Shown here piece after piece: positions 9,903 to 17,522 of a DNA stretch of 38,090 nt. This DNA is from Candidatus Effluviviaceae Genus V sp. (GTDB lineage: Bacteria > Joyebacterota > Joyebacteria > Joyebacterales > Joyebacteraceae). The stretch's first letter is position 1, and each line of letters begins with the position of its first letter. Below the pieces are notes generated by a model. The model saw only the letters and a list, made by a program, of their open reading frames with translations. It was not told where the DNA came from and made no database searches. Both the position numbers and the translations under genes were made by a program. The stretch is taken from the NCBI GenBank assembly GCA_014728125.1, contig WJMD01000100.1, positions 1-38,090 of the forward strand. The letters are read 5' to 3'.

Positions 9903-10699
9903 GCTTCCTCGATGACATGACGCTGGGACGCTACTACGCGTCGGGCTCGGTCGTCCACCGGCTCGACCCGCGGGTCAAGCTGCTGGGGCTTCTCGTCGTG
10001 CTGGCGGCCGCGCTCGTGACGAGGGACCCGTGGGCGTACGCCTTCCTGACGGCGGCGCTCCTCTCGGTGGCCCGGCTATCGAGGCTGCCGGGCTCGTACA
10101 TTCCGAGGAACGTCTGGGCGCTCAAGTGGCTGCTCGTGGTCGTCCTCGTCATGCACGCGCTCCTCGCCGAGGGAACGCCTCTGGCGTCGTGGGCGCCGTG
10201 GCTGTCCGTCGAGGGGCTCACGACGGGAGCCGTCTTCGCCTGGCGGGTCGGCCTGATGGTGGCGTCGGCCACGCTCCTGACCGCCACGACGACCCCCGTC
10301 GATCTGGGTGACGGGCTCGAGACGTCGCTCGGGTCCCTCTCGCGGATCGGCATCCCCGTGCACGAGCTGGTGATGATCTCGGTCATCGCGCTCAGATTCG
10401 TGCCGACCCTGCTCGACGAGGCGCGCCGCATCATGAAGGCGCAGATGGGGCGAGGCGTCGAGTTCTCGGGCGGTCCGGTCGCGCGGGCGAGAAGCGCCGT
10501 CCCGGTGCTCGTGCCGCTCTTCACGGGGGCCTTCCGCCGGGCCGACGACCTCGCGCTGGCCATGGAGGCACGCTGCTACCGGGGAGCGGAGGGTCGCACG
10601 AAGTACCGGGAACTCCGGCTCGGACACGCGGACGCCGCCGCGCTCCTGCTGACGGGAGGGATCCTGGCGTGCACGATCGCCATCTCAAGCTGGTCGTAG
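9899..10699 (+). CDS. ecfT: EcfT-type transmembrane subunit of an ECF transporter
   Basis: The 266-residue integral membrane protein is the energy-coupling transmembrane subunit of ECF vitamin or metal transporters (CbiQ family). Hydrophobic spans lie at about 27-42, 46-58, 76-90, 112-130 and 156-170, with a last span near 242-262. The two arginine motifs that contact the ATPases are visible as AQMGRG (181-186) and MEARCYRG (222-229). The RLDPRVKLL motif near the N-terminus is typical. The ATG overlaps the asd stop (9899-9902). No EcfA ATPase or S-component gene is nearby, so partners must be encoded elsewhere. Confidence 0.88.
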   Translation: MSFLDDMTLGRYYASGSVVHRLDPRVKLLGLLVVLAAALVTRDPWAYAFLTAALLSVARLSRLPGSYIPRNVWALKWLLVVVLVMHALLAEGTPLASWAPWLSVEGLTTGAVFAWRVGLMVASATLLTATTTPVDLGDGLETSLGSLSRIGIPVHELVMISVIALRFVPTLLDEARRIMKAQMGRGVEFSGGPVARARSAVPVLVPLFTGAFRRADDLALAMEARCYRGAEGRTKYRELRLGHADAAALLLTGGILACTIAISSWS

Positions 10700-11415
10700 A
10701 GTACGACGGCGCCGACTTCGCCGGGTGGCAGGTGCAGCCCGGCCAGCGGACCGTACAGGGTGTGCTCGAGGAGGCCTTCGGGGACCTCTCGGGGCGCGCC
10801 GTCCGCGTGACGGGCGCCGGACGGACCGACGCGGGCGTCCACGCGCTCGCCATGACGGCCCACGTCGATCTTGAGACCGACCTCGAGGCCGCGAGCATCC
10901 GGAACGCCGTCAACGCGAGGCTCGAAGACGACGTCCTCTTGCACGACGTGTCGGATGCACCCCCGGACTTCCACGCGCGGTACAGCGCGACCGCCAGGAG
11001 CTACCTCTACCTGATGGGTCGCTCCCGAAGCCCCATCTGGCGGGGCCGTCGCTGGTTCGTGCGGGGACCTCTCGACCTGGACGCGATGAGCGCGGCAACG
11101 GAGGCGCTCGCCGGGGAGCACGACTTCTCCTCGTTCTGTCTTGCGGGAAGCGAGCCCGAGCATCACCGTTGCCGGGTTGATGCTATTTCGATAGAATGTG
11201 AGCCGAGATACGGAGGCATGATCGTCTTTCACATACGGGCCGACCGGTTCCTCCGGGGCATGGTGCGGTCGATCGTCGGGACGCTCGTGGAGGTGGGGCG
11301 CGGACGGTTCGCCGCGGGGGAGATGGGAGACATCCTCGACGCCATGGACCGGGGCAGGGCCGGCCCGACGGCTCCGGCGTGCGGACTCTACCTGGAGCGG
11401 GTCGACTACGAGTGA
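10669..11415 (+). CDS. truA: tRNA pseudouridine(38-40) synthase TruA
   Basis: The 248-residue enzyme converts uridines 38-40 of the tRNA anticodon stem-loop to pseudouridine. The catalytic aspartate is D54 in GAGRTDAGVHA. Family motifs VEYDGADFAGWQVQPG (10-25), FHARYSATARSYLY and FLRGMVRSIVGTL are all present. The GTG start at 10669 lies 31 bases inside the ecfT end and is supported by GGGAGGG at 10654-10660. The ecfT-truA order is common in other bacteria, where EcfA genes usually precede ecfT; here they do not. Confidence 0.95.
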   Translation: MHDRHLKLVVEYDGADFAGWQVQPGQRTVQGVLEEAFGDLSGRAVRVTGAGRTDAGVHALAMTAHVDLETDLEAASIRNAVNARLEDDVLLHDVSDAPPDFHARYSATARSYLYLMGRSRSPIWRGRRWFVRGPLDLDAMSAATEALAGEHDFSSFCLAGSEPEHHRCRVDAISIECEPRYGGMIVFHIRADRFLRGMVRSIVGTLVEVGRGRFAAGEMGDILDAMDRGRAGPTAPACGLYLERVDYE

Positions 11416-11427
11416 GGAGGAACCAGC

Positions 11428-12075
11428 GTGAAGCTCTTCCTGGACACTGCGAACATCCAGCACATTCGCGAGGCCGCCGAGATGGGCGTCGTCGACGGCG
11501 TGACGACGAACCCGACGCTGATCTCGCGCGAGGACGGCGAGTTCGAAGACATCGTCCGTGAGATCTGTGAGATCGTCGGCGGCCCCGTCAGCGCCGAGGT
11601 CGTCAGCACCGACGCCGACGGCATGGTGCAGGAGGCCGAGAAGCTCGCCGCGATCCATGACTGCGTCGTCGTCAAGATCCCGATGATCAAGGAGGGCGTG
11701 AAGGCGCTTCACATCCTCAAGGAGAAGGGGATCCCGACGAACTGCACGCTCGTCTTCTCGGCGAACCAGGCGCTCCTGGCCGCGAAGGCCGGCGCGACTT
11801 ACGTCAGCCCGTTCATCGGGCGGCTCGACGATGCCGGGCAGGTCGGCATGGACCTCGTCCGTGAGACCATTGCCATCTACGAGAACTACGGTTTTGAGAC
11901 CGAGGTCATCGTGGCAAGCGTCAGGAGCCCGATGCACGTCATCGAGTCGGCGGTCGAGGGCGCGCACATCACGACCATGCCGTACGCGGTCTTCGAGAAG
12001 ATGTTCAAGCACCCCTTCACCGACAAGGGTCTGAAGGCGTTCCTGGCGGACTGGGAGAAGGTGAAGAACAGGTAG
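11428..12075 (+). CDS. Small transaldolase / fructose-6-phosphate aldolase family
   Basis: The 215-residue protein belongs to the short TalC/FSA transaldolases of about 215-220 residues. The opening [13 protein letters not shown] and [10 protein letters not shown] are characteristic. The Schiff-base lysine is K83 in [31 protein letters not shown] and the decameric-family tail follow. It would link sedoheptulose and fructose phosphates in the pentose phosphate pathway, or act as a fructose-6-phosphate aldolase; sequence alone does not separate the two. GTG is used, with AGGAGG seven bases upstream, twelve bases after truA. Confidence 0.93.
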   Translation: MKLFLDTANIQHIREAAEMGVVDGVTTNPTLISREDGEFEDIVREICEIVGGPVSAEVVSTDADGMVQEAEKLAAIHDCVVVKIPMIKEGVKALHILKEKGIPTNCTLVFSANQALLAAKAGATYVSPFIGRLDDAGQVGMDLVRETIAIYENYGFETEVIVASVRSPMHVIESAVEGAHITTMPYAVFEKMFKHPFTDKGLKAFLADWEKVKNR

Positions 12076-12109
12076 CGCCCGGGTTCGTCTCGTACACCTG
12101 AGAGCGAAC

Positions 12110-12115
12110 GGAGGG
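12110..12115 (+). promoter_or_regulatory. Ribosome binding site supporting a CTG start
   Basis: GGAGGG stands five bases before the CTG at 12121. The frame upstream, from the TAG at 12073, contains no ATG, GTG or TTG before the hydrophobic anchor. The first conventional start, GTG at 12178, lacks a good ribosome binding site and would cut the anchor. This site therefore favours CTG as the start codon. Confidence 0.6.
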
Positions 12116-12120
12116 ACCAG

Positions 12121-13317
12121 CTGGACTCGAAGCTCGTCAGGTTCATCATCATCGCCCTCATCTTCCTGCTGGCCGGCGTGTCGACCGGGCTCTATCTCAC
12201 GGCGCGGCGACTCGAGGATGCTACGCGGGCGACGCCCGTGGTCGAACGGCCGGCGTCCGAGCAGGAACCGGCCCGCCCCGCGTCTGACGAGCTGGACGCG
12301 TCGCGGCGGACCGCGATCGTCGAGGCCGCCGAGCGTGTCGGCCCGGCGACGGTCTCCATCAGCGTCGTCCAGCGCCGCGTCGTCAGCCGCACGCCGTTCC
12401 GGAGCGACGAGTTCTTCGAGCGCTTCTTTCGCGGGGCCTTTCCGGAGCGCCAGTACGAGCAGCGCTACCATTCGTTCGGTTCGGGCGTCGTCATCGACCC
12501 CGACGGGTACATCCTAACGAACGACCACGTGGTGCGCGGGGCGAGCGAGGTCCGCGTCACGCTGACCGACGGACGCGAGTTCGACGCCCGCTTCCTGGGC
12601 GGCGACCCGAGGTTCGACCTCGCCGTGCTCAAGATCGAGGGCGAGGACCTGCCGGTCGCGCCCCTCGGCGACTCTGACGACCTCCTGATCGGTGAGTGGT
12701 GCGTGGCCATCGGGAACCCGTTCGGCTATCTGCTGAACGACCCCAACCCCAGCGTCTCGGCCGGCGTTGTGAGCGCGGTCCACAGGGACATCGTCTCCGA
12801 GACGGAGACCGGCGCTGTCTACAAGGACATGATCCAGACGGACGCTGCCATCAATCCGGGTAACTCCGGGGGGCCGCTCGTGAACTCGCGCGGCGAGGTG
12901 ATCGGGATCAGCTCGTTCATCTTCACGTCGAGCGGCGGCTCTCAGGGGATGGGCTTCGCCATCCCGATCAACGTCGCAAAGCTCATCATCAACGAGATGA
13001 TCGAGTACGGCAGCGTCCGGGACGTCTGGGTCGGCATCCGCGTGCAGGACATCACGCCGGTGCTGGCGAGAAGGCTCGGTCTGCCGGCCTCGGCGGGCGT
13101 CTTCGCGTCGTACGTCGAGGAGGACAGCCCGGCCGACCGGGCGGGCATCCGGGCCGGCGACATCGTCATCGGTGTCGGAGGCGACCCGGTCGAGAACATC
13201 CGGGAGGCACGGCGGGCCATCTTCGGCGCCCGCGTCGGTGACATCATCACGCTCACCGTCCTGCGGGGCGGCGAGCGCCGCGACTTCGACGTCAAGCTGG
13301 AGGAGGTCCCCAGGTGA
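12121..13317 (+). CDS. HtrA/DegQ-type serine protease with membrane anchor
   Basis: With the start at CTG 12121 the protein has 398 residues. An N-terminal hydrophobic anchor (about 6-22, VRFIIIALIFLLAGVSTG) is followed by a linker rich in Pro and Glu. The trypsin-like domain carries the triad H136 (TNDHVV), D167 (FDLAVLKI) and S249 (NPGNSGGPL), with YHSFGSGVVIDPDGYILT before the histidine. One PDZ domain closes the protein (about 300-395, IRVQDITP and DSPADRAGIRAGDIV). It is expected to degrade or refold misfolded proteins outside the cytoplasm, anchored to the membrane. The purL GTG overlaps its TGA (13314-13317). Confidence 0.92.
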   Translation: MDSKLVRFIIIALIFLLAGVSTGLYLTARRLEDATRATPVVERPASEQEPARPASDELDASRRTAIVEAAERVGPATVSISVVQRRVVSRTPFRSDEFFERFFRGAFPERQYEQRYHSFGSGVVIDPDGYILTNDHVVRGASEVRVTLTDGREFDARFLGGDPRFDLAVLKIEGEDLPVAPLGDSDDLLIGEWCVAIGNPFGYLLNDPNPSVSAGVVSAVHRDIVSETETGAVYKDMIQTDAAINPGNSGGPLVNSRGEVIGISSFIFTSSGGSQGMGFAIPINVAKLIINEMIEYGSVRDVWVGIRVQDITPVLARRLGLPASAGVFASYVEEDSPADRAGIRAGDIVIGVGGDPVENIREARRAIFGARVGDIITLTVLRGGERRDFDVKLEEVPR

Positions 13318-15734
13318 GCGCCGGACGCTCCCGCACCTCATCGGCCGGGAGCGCTCCCGGCACAGCGCCGGTCCGCACGATTCCCGTGACAGGCTCCTCG
13401 GACGACCAGCTCCTCGAACGGCTCCAGGCCGAGGGTCTCTCGTTCACGCTGGAGGAGGCCCACCGCGTGGCCGAGCTCGTCGGCCGCGACCCGACCGTCG
13501 TCGAGGCCCACATCTTCAACACCATGTGGAGCGAGCACTGCTCGTACAAGAGCAGTCGGACGGTGCTCTCCGAGCATCTGCCGACCGAGGGCGACGACGT
13601 CGTGCTCGGTCCGGGCGAGGACGCGGGCGTCGTCAGGCTGTGCGAGCACGACGGGCGCACGTGGTGCGTCTCGATCGCGCACGAGAGCCACAACCACCCT
13701 TCGCAGGTCGTGCCGAACGAGGGCGCCGCGACCGGCATCGGCGGCATCGTTCGCGACGTCTACTGCATGGGCGCCGACGTCGTCGGCGTGCTCGACCCCC
13801 TGCGCTTCGGCGACCCCGAGGGGCGGTACGCCGAGCGCACCCGTGAGATCGCGCACGGGGTCGTCGAGGGCATCTGGCAGTACGCGAACGCCCTCGGGGT
13901 CCCGAATCTGGGCGGCGACGTCTACTTCGACGCCGCGTTCGACGACAACTGCCTGGTGAACGTCGTCGCGCTCGGCCTCGTCGAGGAGGCCCGCGTCCTC
14001 CGGAGCCGCGCTCCGGCGCGCGCCGCCGACGAGCCGTACGTGCTGGTCCTGGTCGGGAAGCCGACGGACCCGTCGGGCTTCGGCGGGGCGACGTTCGCCT
14101 CGAGGATCCTCGACGAGGAGCGGGCGCTCGAGGACAAGTACGCGGTCCAGGTGCCCGACCCCTTCCTGAAGCGCATGCTGACCGTCGCGACGGTCGAGGT
14201 GCTGGAACTCGCCCGGGAGCGCGGGCTCGAGATCGGGTTCAAGGACCTGGGCGCCGGCGGGATCGCCTGCGTGACATCCGAACTCGGCTCGGCCGCTGGT
14301 CTCGGCGTCCACATCCTGCTCGATGCCGTCCCCGTCGCGGAGCCGGACATGGAGCCGGCCGTCATCGCCTGCTCCGAGACGCAGGAGCGATACTGCCTCG
14401 TTGTGCCGGAGGCGTTCGCGCCGGACGTGCTCGCGATCTACAACGACCGTTTCGAGCTGCCGGAGCTCTGTCACGGCGCCCGCGCCGCGGTCGTCGGACG
14501 GGTCATCCCGGAGGCGCGGTTCGTCATCGAGCTCGGGGGCGAGGTCGTATGCGACGCCTCGACCGAGGCCATCACGACCGGCATCTGCTACGAGCGTCCC
14601 GCCGAATCGAGGCCCGTCGAACTCGAGCCCCGGACGGCCGACTACGACGTCGACGTCGGTGAGGCTCTTCTGGACGTCCTGGGCTCGATCAACGTCTGCT
14701 CGCGCGAACACGTCTTCCACCACTACGACAGCGAGGTCAAGGGCAACACGTACGTGCGTCCTGGGGAGGCCGACGCTTCGGTGGTCGCGCCGATCCCCGG
14801 CTGCCGCGTCGGCGTGGCCGTCGCGGCCGACGGCAACCCCTTCATGGGCGTGGTCGACGCCTACCAGGCTGGGGCGGCGGCCGTGGCCGAGTCCGTCCGG
14901 AACGTCGTCGCCACGGGCGCGGTTCCGATCGCTCTCACCGACTGCCTGAACTTCGGGAGTCCCGAGGTACCCGAGGTCTTCCACGACTTCGTGGAGGCGG
15001 TCAGGGGCATCGGTGACGCGGCCCGACGGATCGGTCTGGCCGAGCCCGGGGGCGCGCCGATCCCGATCGTCTCCGGGAACGTCAGCTTCTACAACCAGTC
15101 GTCGAACGGCAACGCCATCCCCCCGTCCCCGATCGTTTGTGCGGTCGGCAGGGTGGACGACATCGCGAGGGTCGTGACGACGGGACTGAAGGGTCCGGGG
15201 CACGCGCTCGTGCTCGTGGGACGCCGCACCGGCGAGATGGGCGGGTCCGCCCTGGCCCGTGTCGCCGGCGTCGACGACGCCGGTGTCCCCAGGGTCGCCT
15301 TCGACGAGGAGCGGGCAGCGATGCTCGGCGTATCGGGGCTGGCGGAGGGCGGTCTGCTCGCCTCGTGCCACGACATCTCGGACGGCGGCCTCGCCGTCGC
15401 GGTCGCCGAGATGATGCTCGCGGCGGCCCCGGACGCGGGCGCGGGGGTCGAGCTGGACGTCGGCGCGGCCGCCGGCGCCACGGAGCCGCTCGCGAACGAG
15501 GCGGCGGCCCGCGCGCTCTTCTGCGAGAGCGGGGGATACGTGCTCGAGCTGCCCGGGGATGTGTCCGATGAGGCGCTCGAGCGGCTCCGGGCCCGGGGCG
15601 CGTGGGCGGTCCGCGTCGGGCGGACCATCGAGGAGCCGATCCTGAGGCTGCTGGGACTCGAGGAGGAGACGGTCGTGGAGCGTGAACTCATGCGCGGCCG
15701 CTTCCTGAAGCGGCTGTCGGAGGTGATGCGATGA
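13314..15734 (+). CDS. purL: FGAM synthase subunit PurL
   Basis: The 806-residue protein is the synthetase subunit that turns FGAR into FGAM with ATP and ammonia in purine synthesis. It is of the short type that needs PurQ and PurS, compared with about 740 residues in Bacillus; the extra length is partly an N-terminal extension. Visible motifs are WSEHCSYKSS (72-81), GPGEDAGVV (99-107), ESHNHPS (124-130) and GGDVYFD in the first half. The second half carries CLNFGSPE and SDGGLAVAVAEM near 688. The GTG is seven bases after GGAGGAGG and overlaps the protease stop. Confidence 0.96.
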   Translation: MSAGRSRTSSAGSAPGTAPVRTIPVTGSSDDQLLERLQAEGLSFTLEEAHRVAELVGRDPTVVEAHIFNTMWSEHCSYKSSRTVLSEHLPTEGDDVVLGPGEDAGVVRLCEHDGRTWCVSIAHESHNHPSQVVPNEGAATGIGGIVRDVYCMGADVVGVLDPLRFGDPEGRYAERTREIAHGVVEGIWQYANALGVPNLGGDVYFDAAFDDNCLVNVVALGLVEEARVLRSRAPARAADEPYVLVLVGKPTDPSGFGGATFASRILDEERALEDKYAVQVPDPFLKRMLTVATVEVLELARERGLEIGFKDLGAGGIACVTSELGSAAGLGVHILLDAVPVAEPDMEPAVIACSETQERYCLVVPEAFAPDVLAIYNDRFELPELCHGARAAVVGRVIPEARFVIELGGEVVCDASTEAITTGICYERPAESRPVELEPRTADYDVDVGEALLDVLGSINVCSREHVFHHYDSEVKGNTYVRPGEADASVVAPIPGCRVGVAVAADGNPFMGVVDAYQAGAAAVAESVRNVVATGAVPIALTDCLNFGSPEVPEVFHDFVEAVRGIGDAARRIGLAEPGGAPIPIVSGNVSFYNQSSNGNAIPPSPIVCAVGRVDDIARVVTTGLKGPGHALVLVGRRTGEMGGSALARVAGVDDAGVPRVAFDEERAAMLGVSGLAEGGLLASCHDISDGGLAVAVAEMMLAAAPDAGAGVELDVGAAAGATEPLANEAAARALFCESGGYVLELPGDVSDEALERLRARGAWAVRVGRTIEEPILRLLGLEEETVVERELMRGRFLKRLSEVMR

Positions 15735-16555
15735 ACGCTCCCAGGGCAGCCGTCATCCGCTTTCCGGGGGTCAACTGCGAGGAGGAGACGCGCCGCGCCG
15801 TCGAGGCCTCGGGCGGGGCGTGCGACATCGTCATGTGGAACGACGCTCGAGAGGTCCTGGAAGGCTACGACGGCTACGTGCTGCCGGGCGGCTTCTCGTA
15901 TCAGGACCGGGTGCGTGCCGGGGCGATCGCCGCGAAGGACGCCGTGGTGCAGCTGCTCGTCGCGGCGGCGGAGGCAGGGAAGCCCGTCCTCGGCATCTAC
16001 AACGGGGCCCAGGTGCTTCTGGAGTCGGGGCTGGTGCCCGGGTGTGAGCCCGGCCGTGTCGAGATGGCGCTCGCGACGAACGTGATGCCCGACCGCGACG
16101 GCTACCACGCCCGCTGGTGCCACCTCCGCGTCGCGGCGGCGGGTTCGTGCGCGACGTTAGGCGTCGGGGAGGGCGATGTGCTCCCGATCCCCGTGGCGCA
16201 CGCGGAGGGACGCTTCGTCTCGAGGACCGACGGTCTCTTCGAGACGCTGGCCCGCGAGGGCCAGATCGTCATGACCTACGCCACTTCCGACGGCGGCAAC
16301 CCGGACGGCTTCCCCTCGAACCCGAACGGCTCGAGGGAGAACGTCGCGGCCGTCTCGAACCCCCCTGGGAACGTCGTCGCCATGATGCCGCATCCCGAGC
16401 GGGCCGCGAGGCTCGGGCAGGTGCCGACCGTACTCGAGGGACCGTGGGGAGCCCGCCGCCGCGACGCCGGCGCCGAGGCGTTCGACGACCCCGGTCCCGG
16501 CTCGGCGGTCTTCGACGGGTTCGTCGCGTCGTGCCGGAAGGGGGCCGTGCGATGA
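15731..16555 (+). CDS. purQ: FGAM synthase glutaminase subunit PurQ, with Tyr in place of the nucleophile
   Basis: The 274-residue protein has the PurQ class I glutamine amidotransferase fold: IRFPGVNCEEET (9-20), VLPGGFSYQDR (50-60), AHAEGRF (156-162) and MMPHPERA. The nucleophile elbow normally reads GICNGxQ; here it is GIYNGAQ, with Y90 encoded by TAC at 15998-16000. The other triad residues, H221 and E223, are intact. If the base is right, glutamine-dependent activity by the normal thiol route would be lost, and FGAM synthesis would need free ammonia or another glutaminase. A single A/G difference separates TAC from TGC, so sequencing error must be excluded. The start overlaps purL by four bases and the stop overlaps the next gene. 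Confidence 0.92.
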   Translation: MNAPRAAVIRFPGVNCEEETRRAVEASGGACDIVMWNDAREVLEGYDGYVLPGGFSYQDRVRAGAIAAKDAVVQLLVAAAEAGKPVLGIYNGAQVLLESGLVPGCEPGRVEMALATNVMPDRDGYHARWCHLRVAAAGSCATLGVGEGDVLPIPVAHAEGRFVSRTDGLFETLAREGQIVMTYATSDGGNPDGFPSNPNGSRENVAAVSNPPGNVVAMMPHPERAARLGQVPTVLEGPWGARRRDAGAEAFDDPGPGSAVFDGFVASCRKGAVR

Positions 16556-17112
16556 ACCACAGCATCGAGCTCGTGGTGAAGCTCAAGGTGACCGACAACG
16601 AGGCCCGCTCTGCACTCGAGGCGCTCCAGGTCAAGATGGGGCTCGGGGACGCCGTCAGCGGCCTGGCGCGGGACGACGTGTGGGAGCTCTCGGTCGAGGC
16701 CGACGACGAGGCCGCGGCGATCGAGCTTATCGGTGACCTCGTGAGCGCGACGAACCTGTTCGCGAACCCGAACAAGCACCGCACGGCCGTGGGGAGGCCC
16801 GGCGCGACGGGCGACCCGCTCGGGGACGATGAGATCGCCGTCCTGGTGGCCGAGCGGGGGAGCGACGAGGGCGCAGCCATCCTGAGGACGCTCGAGGGAC
16901 TGGGGCATGGGGACGTCGTCGACGCCAGACGCTGGACGCGGTGGCGCGTCCGCCTCGCGGAGATGCCCGGGCATGACGACCCCGACCTCCTGGCGCGCGT
17001 GCGGCACATCGCTGTGACGACCGGACGTGCCGAGGGACTCCTGTCGAATCCCCACTGTGAGGTCTCGCGGGTCGTGTTCCCGTGGGGCGGGGAGGCGTGG
17101 CTCGAGCGCTGA
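16552..17112 (+). CDS. Tandem PurS-like protein
   Basis: The 186-residue protein starts at ATG 16552, overlapping the purQ stop. Residues 1-80 resemble PurS: VKLKVTDNEARSALEAL, then WELSVEADDEAAAIELI and LFANPNKHR, matching the usual small beta-alpha-beta subunit with its LLANP-type ending. Residues about 92-180 repeat the pattern: AVLVAERGSDEGAAILRTL, then WRVRLAEMPGHDDPDLLAR and LLSNPHCEVSR. I therefore read it as two PurS domains in one chain; PurS is normally about 80-85 residues. PurS bridges PurL and PurQ, which suits its place as third gene of purL-purQ-purS. The assignment is inferred from pattern, not a database hit. Confidence 0.65.
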   Translation: MNHSIELVVKLKVTDNEARSALEALQVKMGLGDAVSGLARDDVWELSVEADDEAAAIELIGDLVSATNLFANPNKHRTAVGRPGATGDPLGDDEIAVLVAERGSDEGAAILRTLEGLGHGDVVDARRWTRWRVRLAEMPGHDDPDLLARVRHIAVTTGRAEGLLSNPHCEVSRVVFPWGGEAWLER

Positions 17113-17199
17113 CGGCGCGACCTCTGCGGGACCGGTTTCGGACGCCCCGACAAGCCTCGCTCCACACACGAAAGCTCCCACATACAACCCGAAAAGCCC

Positions 17200-17228
17200 T
17201 TGGAACGTCCCCGTTCCCGTGATAGATT
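17200..17228 (+). promoter_or_regulatory. Likely sigma-70-type promoter of the ferredoxin oxidoreductase operon
   Basis: TTGGAA (17200-17205) and TAGATT (17223-17228) are 17 bases apart, each four of six to consensus. They lie in the 177-base gap before the ferredoxin gene, which is otherwise free of coding sequence. No U-tailed terminator for the purine operon is seen in the gap. Confidence 0.45.
17202..17217. promoter_or_regulatory. Palindrome between -35 and -10, possible operator
   Basis: GGAACG and CGTTCC form a perfect 6-base inverted repeat with a 4-base centre (TCCC). It starts inside the -35 box and fills most of the spacer of the promoter at 17200-17228. That position would suit a repressor or a DNA-distorting activator; the regulator is unknown. 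Confidence 0.4.
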
Positions 17229-17289
17229 GTTCAAGGTTTGAGCCTTTCAGAGCCGATTTCGCACGACAGTTCAACGCAAGGAGGCCTGC

Positions 17290-17493
17290 GTGCCGAAGAT
17301 CGAGATCGACGTCGATCGCTGCAAGGGCTGCGGGTATTGCGTCGAGGCGTGTCCCCAGGACATCCTCGAACTCGCCGAGACGTTCAACAAGATGGGCTAC
17401 CATCCCGTCGAGTGCGTGAACCCGGACAAGTGCACAGGATGCACGTTCTGCGCGCTGGTCTGCCCGGATCTGGCGATCACGGTCTACAAGTAA
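17290..17493 (+). CDS. Ferredoxin-like subunit of 2-oxoacid:ferredoxin oxidoreductase
   Basis: This 67-residue protein has two [4Fe-4S] motifs: C11-C14-C17 with C21, and C48-C51-C54 with C58, each followed by Pro (ACP, VCP). It is the delta subunit that passes electrons from the oxoacid oxidoreductase to ferredoxin. The GTG at 17290 follows AAGGAGG (17278-17284). It is the first gene of the operon, 29 bases before the alpha subunit. The size and the spacer (residues 22-47) match the small KorD/VorD-type subunits. Confidence 0.93.
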   Translation: MPKIEIDVDRCKGCGYCVEACPQDILELAETFNKMGYHPVECVNPDKCTGCTFCALVCPDLAITVYK

Positions 17494-17522
17494 CCGTCAC
17501 GAGCTTCGAGTAAGGAGCGACT

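Noticed and set aside
12178-12180. GTG as start of the htrA-type gene
   Set aside because: No ribosome binding site precedes it and it would cut the hydrophobic anchor; CTG 12121 fits better.
10576-12471. 631-codon minus-strand frame
   Set aside because: It runs opposite truA, the transaldolase gene and the htrA start, shows no domain and follows from codon bias.
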